Positions 38,433 through 47,315 of a DNA stretch of 64,000 bases are shown here, piece by piece. The DNA is taken from positions 624,128 to 688,127 of the forward strand of contig BPIC01000001.1 of assembly GCA_026003895.1 (NCBI GenBank), written 5' to 3'. Origin of the DNA: Dehalococcoidia bacterium. Lineage in GTDB: Bacteria; Chloroflexota; Dehalococcoidia; SpSt-223. The translations under genes and the position numbers were made by a program. Numbering within the stretch: the first letter of the stretch is position 1; every line of letters begins with the position of its first letter. The notes beneath the pieces are model-generated. The model made no database searches. It was not told where the DNA came from and saw only the letters and a program-made list of their open reading frames with translations.

Positions 38433-39409
38433 CCTTCGCCGGCAAGCGCGTCCTGATTACCGGCGGGCTCGGCTTTATCGGCGCAAACCTCGCGCAGCGG
38501 CTGGTTGAGCTCGGCGCAGAGGTGATGGCGGTCGATTCGCTCATCCCGCAGTATGGCGGCAACCTCTTCAACATTGCGCCGATTCAGGACCGCATCCGGG
38601 TCAACATCTCGGACGTCCGGGACGAGTACAGCATGGCCTACATCGTTCAGGGCCAACACTACTTGTTCAATCTTGCCGGGCAGACGAGTCATCTCGATTC
38701 GATGACCGACCCGTACACCGACCTCGACATCAATTGCCGGGCGCAGCTTTCAATTCTCGAGGCATGTCGGAAGCACAACCCGGACATCAAGATTGTCTTC
38801 GCGAGCACCCGTCAGATTTATGGCAAACCGGAATACCTTCCGGTGGACGAGCGGCATCAACTGCGTCCCGTCGACGTCAACGGGATCAACAAGATGGCCG
38901 GCGAGTGGTATCACATTCTCTATAACGACGTCTACGGCCTGCGGGCTACCTCGCTCCGCCTCACCAATACCTACGGGCCGCGGATGCGGATCAAGGACGC
39001 TCGGCAGACGTTCCTCGGCATCTGGATCCGGCGGCTGATCGAGGGTGAGCCGATCGAGGTGTTTGGCGACGGCGAGCAGCTCCGTGACTTCAATTATGTC
39101 GATGATGTCGTCGATGCGTTGCTCCTCGCCGCCGAGCGTGATACGGCGAATGGCTGCGTCTTCAACCTCGGCGCGAACGATTGGCGGTCGTTGAAATCGC
39201 TCGCCGCGCTCCTCGTCGAACTGAACGGCTCCGGAGAGTATCGAATCGTCCCCTTTCCGGAAGACCGCAAAGCGATCGATATCGGCGACTACTATTCCGA
39301 CTTTAGCCGCATTCGACAGACTCTCGGCTGGTCGCCGAAGGTGCCGCTTGAGGACGGGCTGCGACGCACCCTCGCATACTATCATCAGTACTGGCGGCAT
39401 TACGTCTAA
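38429..39409 (+). CDS. NAD-dependent epimerase/dehydratase (nucleotide-sugar)
   Basis: [59 protein letters not shown]. Confidence 0.93.
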   Translation: MTFAGKRVLITGGLGFIGANLAQRLVELGAEVMAVDSLIPQYGGNLFNIAPIQDRIRVNISDVRDEYSMAYIVQGQHYLFNLAGQTSHLDSMTDPYTDLDINCRAQLSILEACRKHNPDIKIVFASTRQIYGKPEYLPVDERHQLRPVDVNGINKMAGEWYHILYNDVYGLRATSLRLTNTYGPRMRIKDARQTFLGIWIRRLIEGEPIEVFGDGEQLRDFNYVDDVVDALLLAAERDTANGCVFNLGANDWRSLKSLAALLVELNGSGEYRIVPFPEDRKAIDIGDYYSDFSRIRQTLGWSPKVPLEDGLRRTLAYYHQYWRHYV

Positions 39410-39420
39410 CTGAGGCGGCG

Positions 39421-40287
39421 ATGCGGTTGCTGCTCGCCTCCCTGCTCGCGCTCCTTGCGGTGATCGCCGGGACTGCCTCGGCGGCCGAGCGGCTGGTGAC
39501 GCCCGTCGCGAACCTGCGCGATGACGCGCTTGCTGACCGGCTCGCTCGCCTTGTCGCTGCCGAGCCGGCGATCTACGGCATCGCCGTCAAGCACCTCGTC
39601 ACCGGCCAACATGCCGCTGTCAACGGCGACCGTGTCTTCGAGGCTGCGAGCCTCTATAAGTTGGCGGTGATGGTCGAGCTGTACGCGCAGCACGCGCTCG
39701 GGGAGATCGACTTCGACGAAGCAGTGCCGGCGTTCGTCATCCTTGGTTACGACAGCAGTGGTTTTCCGATCTATGGCGAGCCAACCACCTATAGCGCCCG
39801 TGAGGCTCTGATCGACATGATCACCGTCAGTGACAACGCGGCGGCGCAGTTTCTCCTCTATCGGCTCGGGCCCAGCCGGGTCAACCAGCGGATGGCAGCG
39901 CTCGGTCTGCCGAACACCACCGTCGACTGGGATACCACGACCACGCCGAACGAAATGCTGGAGCTGCTCGACCTGATGGCGACCGGCCGTCTCGTAAGCC
40001 GCCAAGCGAGCGCCGAGATGATCGATGTCTTGCTCGGTCAGCGGATCAACGATCGTCTCCCGGTCGGGCTACCGCCCGGCGTGCCGATCGCCCACAAGAC
40101 CGGCAACTTGCCCGGCCTCGCGCACGATGCCGGCATCGTCTATGCCCCCGAGGGGCCGTACATCGTCGTCGTTCTCACCGAGGATCTGTGGGATGTCGAG
40201 CGCGGCTATGCGGTCATCCATGACCTCGCCCGGCAGGTGCACACCTACTTCGCTCACCGACCGGCGCTCGTCGCGCTCGCGCCCTGA
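39421..40287 (+). CDS. Exported class A beta-lactamase-like serine hydrolase
   Basis: Signal peptide; FEAASLYKLAVMVELY (SxxK), SDNAAAQFLL (SDN), HKTGNLPG (KTG). Confidence 0.9.
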   Translation: MRLLLASLLALLAVIAGTASAAERLVTPVANLRDDALADRLARLVAAEPAIYGIAVKHLVTGQHAAVNGDRVFEAASLYKLAVMVELYAQHALGEIDFDEAVPAFVILGYDSSGFPIYGEPTTYSAREALIDMITVSDNAAAQFLLYRLGPSRVNQRMAALGLPNTTVDWDTTTTPNEMLELLDLMATGRLVSRQASAEMIDVLLGQRINDRLPVGLPPGVPIAHKTGNLPGLAHDAGIVYAPEGPYIVVVLTEDLWDVERGYAVIHDLARQVHTYFAHRPALVALAP

Positions 40288-40605
40288 GCACCCCGGCCGG
40301 GCTTCGGCGCCGGACAGCGGCCGCGCCGCATCGCGCTGGTCACGAGTGACGGCCCAGACTTGGGCGCCTCGCTCGAACCCAAGGCCGGTGACCGCGTGGA
40401 CGGCCATTCGCAACATCGCTGCTGGTCCCAGTGCAAGCTAAGGTTGTTCCCGAGAGCCGACCCGGAAGACCCAGCGGCGCCGAATCGCCAGCAGCGGGAT
40501 CTCCGCGGCAATCGGAAGCAGCGCGGCGTCGACGCTGTCGACGGTCGCGACGCCCCCGCGCGAGGCCGCCCAATCTCGTGGGCGACGAGCGCAGAGTCGA
40601 GAGAT

Positions 40606-41508
40606 TCATCCCAACGCGGGGCGTCGTGCGAAGAGCAAGACGCTCTCGCGCACGAGCTTGGCGGCGGCGACAGCGGCGATACCAGCCGGGTCGATGGCTG
40701 GGAGCACCTCGACGATGTCGATGGCAACGACATTGAGGCCGCGCAGCGAGGTCAGGAAGGCGGCGAGCTCGCGGAAGGTGGGGCCGCCAGGCTCGGGGCA
40801 GCCGGTGCCGGGCGCTGCGGACGGATCGAGGACATCGATGTCGAGCGAGAGGTAGAGGGGGACGCCTTCCAGCGCAGTACGCGCGGTCGGCGCGAGCGTC
40901 AGCTCACTCGAAGCGGAGAGCAGCCCGTTGGCCGCGCGCCACTCGGGCGCCGTGCCGGAGCGCCCGCCTACCTGCGCCACGCGGCGCGGGCCGATCTCGT
41001 CGCAGATGCGCCGGAGCACGGTCGCGTGACAGATGCGCTCGCCGGCATACTCCTCGATCAGATCGAGGTGCGCGTCGACGTGGAGGAGGTGCAAGTCCGG
41101 GTAGTGCTCGAGGAGGCCGCGCACCGCCCCAAGCGTCAGCGTATGCTCGCCGCCGAGCAGCACCGGGAGCGCCCCCGCTGCGGCGATGGCGCCGGTCCGC
41201 GCGGCGATTGCTGCGAGCGCGGCGTCCATCGTGAGGCCGTCGAGCGGCAGGTCGCCGAGGTCGGCGATCGCGAGTGTTTCGAGGTCGCGATCGAGCGCTG
41301 GGCTGTAGGTCTCGATGCTATCCGAGATGGCGCGGATCGCCGCTGGCCCGTCCGCCGTGCCAGGCCGGAACGACTCGGTCAGGTCAAGCGGCACGCCGAG
41401 GATCGCGACGTCCGGCCGGTCGAGGCCAGGCCGGCTAGCGAGAAACGGCCGCGGAGACGGGGAGGAGGCCAACGGCGTCGTCCTGCCCAGCGGCGAGACT
41501 GCGGGCAA
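40606..41508 (-). CDS. speB: Agmatinase/arginase-family ureohydrolase
   Basis: VLLGGEHTL, LLHVDAHLDL, LSLDIDVLDPSAAPGTGCPEPGG metal-binding motifs; start uncertain. Confidence 0.9.
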   Translation of the reverse strand: MPAVSPLGRTTPLASSPSPRPFLASRPGLDRPDVAILGVPLDLTESFRPGTADGPAAIRAISDSIETYSPALDRDLETLAIADLGDLPLDGLTMDAALAAIAARTGAIAAAGALPVLLGGEHTLTLGAVRGLLEHYPDLHLLHVDAHLDLIEEYAGERICHATVLRRICDEIGPRRVAQVGGRSGTAPEWRAANGLLSASSELTLAPTARTALEGVPLYLSLDIDVLDPSAAPGTGCPEPGGPTFRELAAFLTSLRGLNVVAIDIVEVLPAIDPAGIAAVAAAKLVRESVLLFARRPALG

Positions 41509-42364
41509 GGTCCGCCGGGAGGACGAACGCCGCTTGGTGCATCGCCGGGGTGTAATAGCGAGTCACGATTCCTTCCAGCCGGCGCTCGATCTCTGCCGGC
41601 GGGACGGCTGCCAAATCCTTTCCCTTCGTTGCCGAAAGGAAGCTCCAAATCACGCCTGGGTACGAAGGGATGCTTGCCAAGTACGGCGCGACGACCGGGA
41701 AGACTCGGCGGAGCTGGCGCGCCGCTTTGCCCAATTCCGCGCCCATCAACAGGGGCGAGCCGCTTTGGGTCACGAACACGCCGTCCTCCGCGAGCGCTCG
41801 GAACGCCGCGCGGTAAAACGCCTCGCTAAAGAGCGCTTCGGCGGGGCCAACCGGGTCGGTGGAATCGACAAGAATGGCGTCGAAACGCTCGTTCGTCTCG
41901 GCGAGATACCGTGCGCCGTCGCCGATGACGAGCTCGACGCGCGGGTCGTCGAACGCGCCGGCCGAGATTTCGGGGAGATACTTCAGGCAGGTGTCGACGA
42001 CTGCCCGGTCGAGCTCCACTTGCACCGCGCGCTCCACCGTTGGATGCTCGAGGACGCGCCGAAGGGCGCCGCCGTCGCCACCCCCGATGACCAGCACCGT
42101 GCGCGGCGCGGCGAGGGCGCACAGCGCGGGGTGGACGAGCATCTCGTGGTAAATGTGCTCGTCCACGCTCGAAGTCTGCACCGCGCCTTCGAGGATGAGG
42201 GTGGTGCCCAGCAGATCGGTCTCGATCACCTGGATCGACTGGTAGGGCGAGCGGCCTTGGTAGATTTCGCGGCGGACGTGATAGCCCTGCCGGAATCCTT
42301 GGATTGGGGCTTCAGCGAACCAGCGCCCCAGCGGGAACACGGGCTCGTGCGTCGACAATTCCAC
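41435..42364 (-). CDS. speE: Polyamine aminopropyltransferase (spermidine synthase family)
   Basis: GAVQTSSVDEHIYHEMLVHPAL, VLVIGGGDGGALRRVLEHPTVERAVQVELD, DAILVDSTDPVGPAEALFSEAFY. Confidence 0.95.
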   Translation of the reverse strand: MELSTHEPVFPLGRWFAEAPIQGFRQGYHVRREIYQGRSPYQSIQVIETDLLGTTLILEGAVQTSSVDEHIYHEMLVHPALCALAAPRTVLVIGGGDGGALRRVLEHPTVERAVQVELDRAVVDTCLKYLPEISAGAFDDPRVELVIGDGARYLAETNERFDAILVDSTDPVGPAEALFSEAFYRAAFRALAEDGVFVTQSGSPLLMGAELGKAARQLRRVFPVVAPYLASIPSYPGVIWSFLSATKGKDLAAVPPAEIERRLEGIVTRYYTPAMHQAAFVLPADLARSLAAGQDDAVGLLPVSAAVSR

Positions 42365-42695
42365 GCTTCATCTCCATGACCTGAACATGCCCCGGCGCGA
42401 AATAGCGCTGGAGGACCGGGGCGACCTCTTCCGGCTGGATCCGTTTGCCACAGGTGAAGACATCCACCGCCGCGTAGCCGAGTTCCGGCCAGGTGTGAAT
42501 CAGAATGTGCGATTCTGAAATGACGGCCACCCCGGTGATCCCTTGTGGGGTGAACGGATGGATGAACATTTCGAGCAGCGTCGCGCCACAGGCTTCCGTC
42601 GCCTCGGTGAGCGCGTGCCGCACCGCCTCGACCGAATCGAGGTTCTCGTTACAGTCCCACATCTCCATGATGAGGTGGCGACCAACACTTTCCAT
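42312..42695 (-). CDS. speH: S-adenosylmethionine decarboxylase proenzyme (pyruvoyl)
   Basis: VISESHILIHTWPELGYAAVDVFTCG (self-cleavage ES-HI context). Confidence 0.95.
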   Translation of the reverse strand: MESVGRHLIMEMWDCNENLDSVEAVRHALTEATEACGATLLEMFIHPFTPQGITGVAVISESHILIHTWPELGYAAVDVFTCGKRIQPEEVAPVLQRYFAPGHVQVMEMKRGIVDARARVPAGALVR

Positions 42696-42707
42696 CGGTA
42701 CCCCCCT

Positions 42708-43170
42708 TTACCAGAGCATGACGGCTGCGACCGTGCAGCCATACCGTTCGACGCGATGCTCGCATGACTCGAGGATCAGCTCGTGCAGGTCGAGGCCGCG
42801 GCGGGCAAACGCCTCCTCGACCTGGGCGCGGACGACCGACTCGGCCTCCGCTGCCGTCATCGCCCCAGCATGCTCGAAGATCACCCCATACTGGTCCTTC
42901 GAGCGCCCGACACCGACGCAGCTCGCGATGACCTGCCCCGGCGTATCGCTTTCGGCGACCGAATAGACCATCGGCGCCAAGGTCCCCTCGACGAGATGGC
43001 TCGGCCGCTCAAACATCCGTTGTGCACCCTTTGGCAGGATGCTGCTCACTCGGATGAGGTTGAGATTTCCCACCCCAGCGTTGAGCAGGGCATTGTCAAA
43101 GGCGTTCAGCTCGGTGCCGCCCTCAGCGGCGCCGGACGTTATCCAGAACCGCTCAGGAACTTGCCACATC
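42708..43170 (-). CDS. pdaD: Pyruvoyl-dependent arginine decarboxylase
   Basis: ERFWITSGAAEGGTELNAFDNALLNAGVGNLNLIRVSSILP; start MWQVPERF at 43170, inside longer ORF 42708..43526. Confidence 0.92.
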
Positions 43171-44235
43171 GGAATCCCTCTTGGTGTGGAGTAGGCTCTC
43201 GGCGCCGACGTAGAGCGTCGCCTCGTCGACGGGGGCCGCCGCCAAGACCGAGTCTTCAAACGTCTCGATCCGGTAGAGCGACGACCGATACCAGTTTGTC
43301 TGTGGCGCTCGCCGCAACGGCGCCAAGTCGTCGCGGACGCTGCCGACGAGGTAGCCCCAGTTTTCGTAGGTGCTGAAGTCGCGGATGATGTCGGTGATGG
43401 CCACTCGGTAATAGCCGGTGAGCCGCGCCTGCAGCGCCCGCCAGTTGCGGAACGATGATTCGATGACAGTGACACCGAAGTAGCCGGCGCAGCCCGCGCC
43501 TGCGAGCGCTTCCAGCCCGCGCGCAATGAACAGCTCGAGGCCGGCGAGCGTGTCGGGTGGATCGGTGAAGAAGGTGTGGAAGGAGCCGGCGAGCGAAGGG
43601 GGCAGCGGATTGCGCAAATCGACGGTCTGCACCTCGAGCGGCAGCCGCTCGGCGGCGGCGACCTGCCGGATGAAGTCGTTTAGGCGCTCGTCGATCTCGA
43701 CAACAACGACGCGGCGCGGCAAGCCGGTGAGCGCCGCGGCCACCCCCATCAGGTCGTCGTCGCCCAGCACGATCAGGTCGCGTCCGGCGAGGTCCCCCCG
43801 GTCGGCGAAGGCCGCGAGACGCGCGAAGACCGTGTCGGTCGTGACGTAGGCTTGGTCGTAGGTTTCGATCGGCTGAGGACGACCGCCTTCGATCGCCTCG
43901 AAGCGGCGGCGCGCTTCGGCAAGCTGCTCGTCGCTGACGCCGCGGCCGGCACAGCCGGTGCAGCGGAGCGAGGGCCGCGGAACCGCATTCCGTTCGGCGG
44001 CGAGCGCTCGTCCTCGTTCCGTGAGCGCGATCGACGTCTCACCGACGTCGGCGAGCCCTTCGGCAGCGAGCACCCGCACCGTTTCGACGACTTGGTTGAA
44101 CGGACACTTGGCGAGGTCCACGGTTTGCCACAGGTCGGCCGAAGCCGGAATGGCCGTGAGGATCCGCTCGATGTCGCGTTCCGTCGTCGGGATGGCGGTT
44201 CGTTCGCTGACCAGGGCAGCTAGCCGGGCATACAA
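43153..44235 (-). CDS. bpsA: N4-bis(aminopropyl)spermidine synthase, branched-chain polyamine synthase BpsA family
   Basis: LRCTGCAGRG, YVTTDTVFARLA, DLIVLGDDDLMGVAAAL, FHTFFTDPPDTLAGLELFIARGLEAL; clustered with polyamine genes. Confidence 0.88.
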   Translation of the reverse strand: MYARLAALVSERTAIPTTERDIERILTAIPASADLWQTVDLAKCPFNQVVETVRVLAAEGLADVGETSIALTERGRALAAERNAVPRPSLRCTGCAGRGVSDEQLAEARRRFEAIEGGRPQPIETYDQAYVTTDTVFARLAAFADRGDLAGRDLIVLGDDDLMGVAAALTGLPRRVVVVEIDERLNDFIRQVAAAERLPLEVQTVDLRNPLPPSLAGSFHTFFTDPPDTLAGLELFIARGLEALAGAGCAGYFGVTVIESSFRNWRALQARLTGYYRVAITDIIRDFSTYENWGYLVGSVRDDLAPLRRAPQTNWYRSSLYRIETFEDSVLAAAPVDEATLYVGAESLLHTKRDSDVASS

Positions 44236-44447
44236 TCGTTCTCCCCCTCAGGAGGCCGGAGCTCCTAACCCCTAACCCGCACCGAGGCACGCGGCTCCTC
44301 ATGAGCACGATCACGAGGCGCCGGGAATGGCCTGTTTGGGTTGGCGCGCCCGCATGGGGCGTTCCCCCGACACGACAAAACCCCCGGCTCACTGGGCGGA
44401 GCTGTTTTAGCAGCCGCGCCCGGCCAACCGAGGGCCTTGGTGTCAGG
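44236..44447 (-). ncRNA. Candidate structured 5' leader/attenuator of the bpsA polyamine operon
   Basis: About 210 nt between a strong promoter and bpsA. Nested complementarities: GACAC/GTGTC; CCCTCGGTT/AGCCGGGGG; GGGCGcgGCTG-CTAAAA-CAGCtcCGCCC, followed by TTTT. Confidence 0.4.
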
Positions 44448-44453
44448 ACCTCC

Positions 44454-44482
44454 ATTATACAGCGGGGCGTATGCCCTCGCAA
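44454..44482 (-). promoter_or_regulatory. Sigma-70-type promoter TTGCGA-N17-TATAAT for the polyamine operon
   Basis: Minus-strand -35 at 44482-44477 and -10 at 44459-44454, spacing exactly 17. Confidence 0.65.
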
Positions 44483-44536
44483 ATTTGCCCAGTCTCCCGC
44501 GCCTCTCGCTGCGGATTGCAGGTACTATCTCTTCTC

Positions 44537-45865
44537 ATGACCGCGACCGAGCAGCCAACAGCCGTGCCACGCTGGGCTGGGTTGCTGTACGCCGAAGGCG
44601 CCTTCGGCTTCAACGTGCTCCATCAGATGCAGACCCTTTGGCTCGTCTATTTCTACGCGCCTCCGACCGAGAGCGGGCGAACGGCGCTTGCCCCAATCGC
44701 GCTGCTGACGGTGCTGTTTGCTCTCGGCCGGCTGGTCGAAGCGTTCGACGACCTCGCGATCGGCTATTGGAGCGATGTGACGCGGTCGCGCTGGGGACGG
44801 CGGTTGCCCTTTATCGTCGCTGGCGCCCCGTTTGTCGGCATTCTTTTTGTCCTTCTCTGGCTGCCGCCTCCCCTCGAGCCGGTCGGGGTTGCGTTCTACG
44901 TCTTCCTTGTTCTCCAAGGCTTCTATTTTGCGGCAACGGTCGTGCAGCAGCCGTACGAGGCGGTGCTTGCCGAGATGAGCCGCGATTCGGCGACGCGGGT
45001 GCGTGTCTCGACGTGGAAAGTTGCATTTGGAGTCGTCGGTGCGGCGGTTGGGTTGATCGGAAGCGGTGTCTTGATCGAGCGGATTGGCTTCGCCGCCACC
45101 GGCGCCGTGTTTGCCGTCCTCGGCGTCGGCAGCGTCGTTCTCACGGTCGCTGGCATCCGACGCTTGCCACGCGCCCCAGCGCCCAATCAGCCAATCACCT
45201 TGCCGCGCGCCCTCCTGCTCACCACCACCAATCGGCAGTTTCTGGTCTTCGTGACCAGTTCGGTCCTGTTCTTCCTCGGGCTCAACTTGCTGACGCTGCT
45301 CCTCCCCTACTTCGCGACCGTCATCCTCCGGCAGTCTGAGGGGCTGGTGTCAATGCTGACGGCGGCGTTCACCGCGGTTGCCTTTCTCTCGCTGCCCCTC
45401 GTCGGACGGCTGGCAGCGTGGCGGTCGAAGGCGTTCGCCTTTAAGGCGGCGATGGGGGCGCTCGGCCTCTTGCTGCCGGGCCTGTTCTTCGTCGGGCTCC
45501 TTCCTGGCATCGACCCGGTGACGCAAGGCTTTGTCTACGTCGCGGTGCTCGGCGTGCCGATGGCGGCGTTGTTCGTGCTGCCGAGCCCGCTCATCGCCGA
45601 CATCATTGACGACGATGCGCGCCGCACCGGAATGCGGCGGGAGGGAATTTATTACGCGGCCGACGTGACGGTGCGAAAGCTCGGCTTCGCCCTCTCGACC
45701 GCGATCTTTGGCGCGGTGCTCGCTGCCTTCGGCTATTCGGCGGAGCAACCGCTCGGAGTCCGGTTGGTTGGACCGATCGCTGGGTTCGGCGTGCTCCTTG
45801 GCTTGCTCCTCTTCTCCGTCGGCTACCGGCTGCCCGACCGCATCGACCCCGATCCTTCCAAATAG
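44537..45865 (+). CDS. MFS transporter, MelB/GPH-like cation symporter family
   Basis: LVEAFDDLAIGYWSDVTRSRWGRRLPFIVAGAPF and about 12 hydrophobic segments. Confidence 0.88.
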   Translation: MTATEQPTAVPRWAGLLYAEGAFGFNVLHQMQTLWLVYFYAPPTESGRTALAPIALLTVLFALGRLVEAFDDLAIGYWSDVTRSRWGRRLPFIVAGAPFVGILFVLLWLPPPLEPVGVAFYVFLVLQGFYFAATVVQQPYEAVLAEMSRDSATRVRVSTWKVAFGVVGAAVGLIGSGVLIERIGFAATGAVFAVLGVGSVVLTVAGIRRLPRAPAPNQPITLPRALLLTTTNRQFLVFVTSSVLFFLGLNLLTLLLPYFATVILRQSEGLVSMLTAAFTAVAFLSLPLVGRLAAWRSKAFAFKAAMGALGLLLPGLFFVGLLPGIDPVTQGFVYVAVLGVPMAALFVLPSPLIADIIDDDARRTGMRREGIYYAADVTVRKLGFALSTAIFGAVLAAFGYSAEQPLGVRLVGPIAGFGVLLGLLLFSVGYRLPDRIDPDPSK

Positions 45866-46863
45866 GCGATCGCCCGCACGACGAAGCCTCCCAAGCGGAC
45901 GAGGTCGTGTAGGCTCGCCAGCGACAGCGCAGATCGCGGTTGGACGTGCTCGAACAGGTCGACAATCGCGAGCGCCGCCACACGGTCGGGACCAAGCGCC
46001 CGTGCCAGCTTCAGCGACTCCGAGTAATGGACCATGTGATCCCGCCGATCGTGGAGGATCAGGACGGGCGCACGCAGCCGTTCGATGCCCGTGGCAGGGT
46101 TGAGCGCGGCGAGGATCTCCCGCTCGCGTGCGGGTGCGGCCGCGAGCATCGCGCGGGCCTCGGCCTCGTTCCTCGAGGGAAACATCCGAAGCAGGCCAGG
46201 GGCATGGAGCGCCGCGATGACGGCCAACAGGTGCTCCAGCGCTCCGGCGCTCGGCCTCCAGCGTGTGCCATCGGCCGATGGCACACCCGCTGCCGCCGCG
46301 ACCAGAAAGTCGAAGACGTCGTAGTACCCACCAAAGAAGATGACTGCCCGTACCCGGTCGGCAATCCTGTGGTCGGCGGCGGCCAGCAGCGCTGTCGAGC
46401 CGCCGACCGAAAAGCCGAGCAAACTCACGAGGGCGGGGTCGACTGCCGAATCGCGGCGCATCGCCTCTACCGCGCGGACAAAGCTTTCGGGAGGCTCGAT
46501 GCCGGGCCGCCCCCGATCGAGCGCGGCGAGACGCGGCCAGCAGACGACAAATCCGAGCCGGGCAAGGGAGGTTGCGAACCGGCCGATGACTGGCCGGTCG
46601 TGCGGGGCGGTGCGAACCCCCATCGCGATAACGATGGCCGGCCGGCGACCGCGCCACGGCGCACCGGGAAGCCAGCAATCGGAAACGACGAGGCCGGCCG
46701 GCGACGATTCGGTCGTCCGGCGCCGGCGTGGCCGCGCAGTCAGCCAGCGGAGCGGCTTCACTGGCGCGGGAAACAAGTCGAAAAGCAAAAGAAGCGCTTT
46801 CAGCACGGCGCTCACGGCGCCAAAGCGTGTACGGGGAAACCGGGGGAGACGCAGCCTGTTCAC
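45823..46863 (-). CDS. Alpha/beta hydrolase
   Basis: VSLLGFSVGGSTALLAAADH nucleophile elbow, APVLILHDRRDHMVHY. Confidence 0.85.
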   Translation of the reverse strand: MNRLRLPRFPRTRFGAVSAVLKALLLLFDLFPAPVKPLRWLTARPRRRRTTESSPAGLVVSDCWLPGAPWRGRRPAIVIAMGVRTAPHDRPVIGRFATSLARLGFVVCWPRLAALDRGRPGIEPPESFVRAVEAMRRDSAVDPALVSLLGFSVGGSTALLAAADHRIADRVRAVIFFGGYYDVFDFLVAAAAGVPSADGTRWRPSAGALEHLLAVIAALHAPGLLRMFPSRNEAEARAMLAAAPAREREILAALNPATGIERLRAPVLILHDRRDHMVHYSESLKLARALGPDRVAALAIVDLFEHVQPRSALSLASLHDLVRLGGFVVRAIAYLEGSGSMRSGSR

Positions 46864-46931
46864 AGCGAGATTGTCGCATCCGCCGTCTTGCTGGTGAGCA
46901 CGAGCACATGCTAGCCCGTCCTGAGGGGACG

Positions 46932-47294
46932 ATGTATGATGCGAGCCGAACCGCGGATGAGGGGGCTGGTATCACACACCAGATCGATCTGCGTCGTCTT
47001 CGCAGGCCGTCACTCTTCCGCGACCAGTCGAGCCGCTGGCAGTCGTTCGTCGATCGTGGGGCGGTGGTGGTCGGGATCGTTGCGCCGCTCTCGACGGTTC
47101 CCCAAATCGTCCAGATCTATTCCTCGCGGAGTGCGGAGGACCTGAACTTGGGAACGTGGGGGCTCTTTGTCGCCTTCGGCCTATTTTGGCTGCTGTACGG
47201 CGCGGTCCATCGTTCCCTACCCTTGATCCTCACGAATGCCCTCTGGCTCATTTGCTACGGCGCCGTGATCTTCGGGGCGGTGGTCTATCGCTAG
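46932..47294 (+). CDS. SemiSWEET/PQ-loop family transporter
   Basis: VGIVAPLSTVPQIVQIYSSRSAEDLNLGTWGLFVAFGLFWLLYG, three TM. Confidence 0.85.
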   Translation: MYDASRTADEGAGITHQIDLRRLRRPSLFRDQSSRWQSFVDRGAVVVGIVAPLSTVPQIVQIYSSRSAEDLNLGTWGLFVAFGLFWLLYGAVHRSLPLILTNALWLICYGAVIFGAVVYR

Positions 47295-47315
47295 AGCGTT
47301 GCGTGGGAGGTAGCG

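Noticed and set aside
40288-40605. Minus-strand fragment with SALVAHEIGR, resembling a zinc-peptidase HExxH motif
   Set aside because: Motif lacks the second His and no continuous peptidase-like frame follows; too weak to call even a pseudogene.
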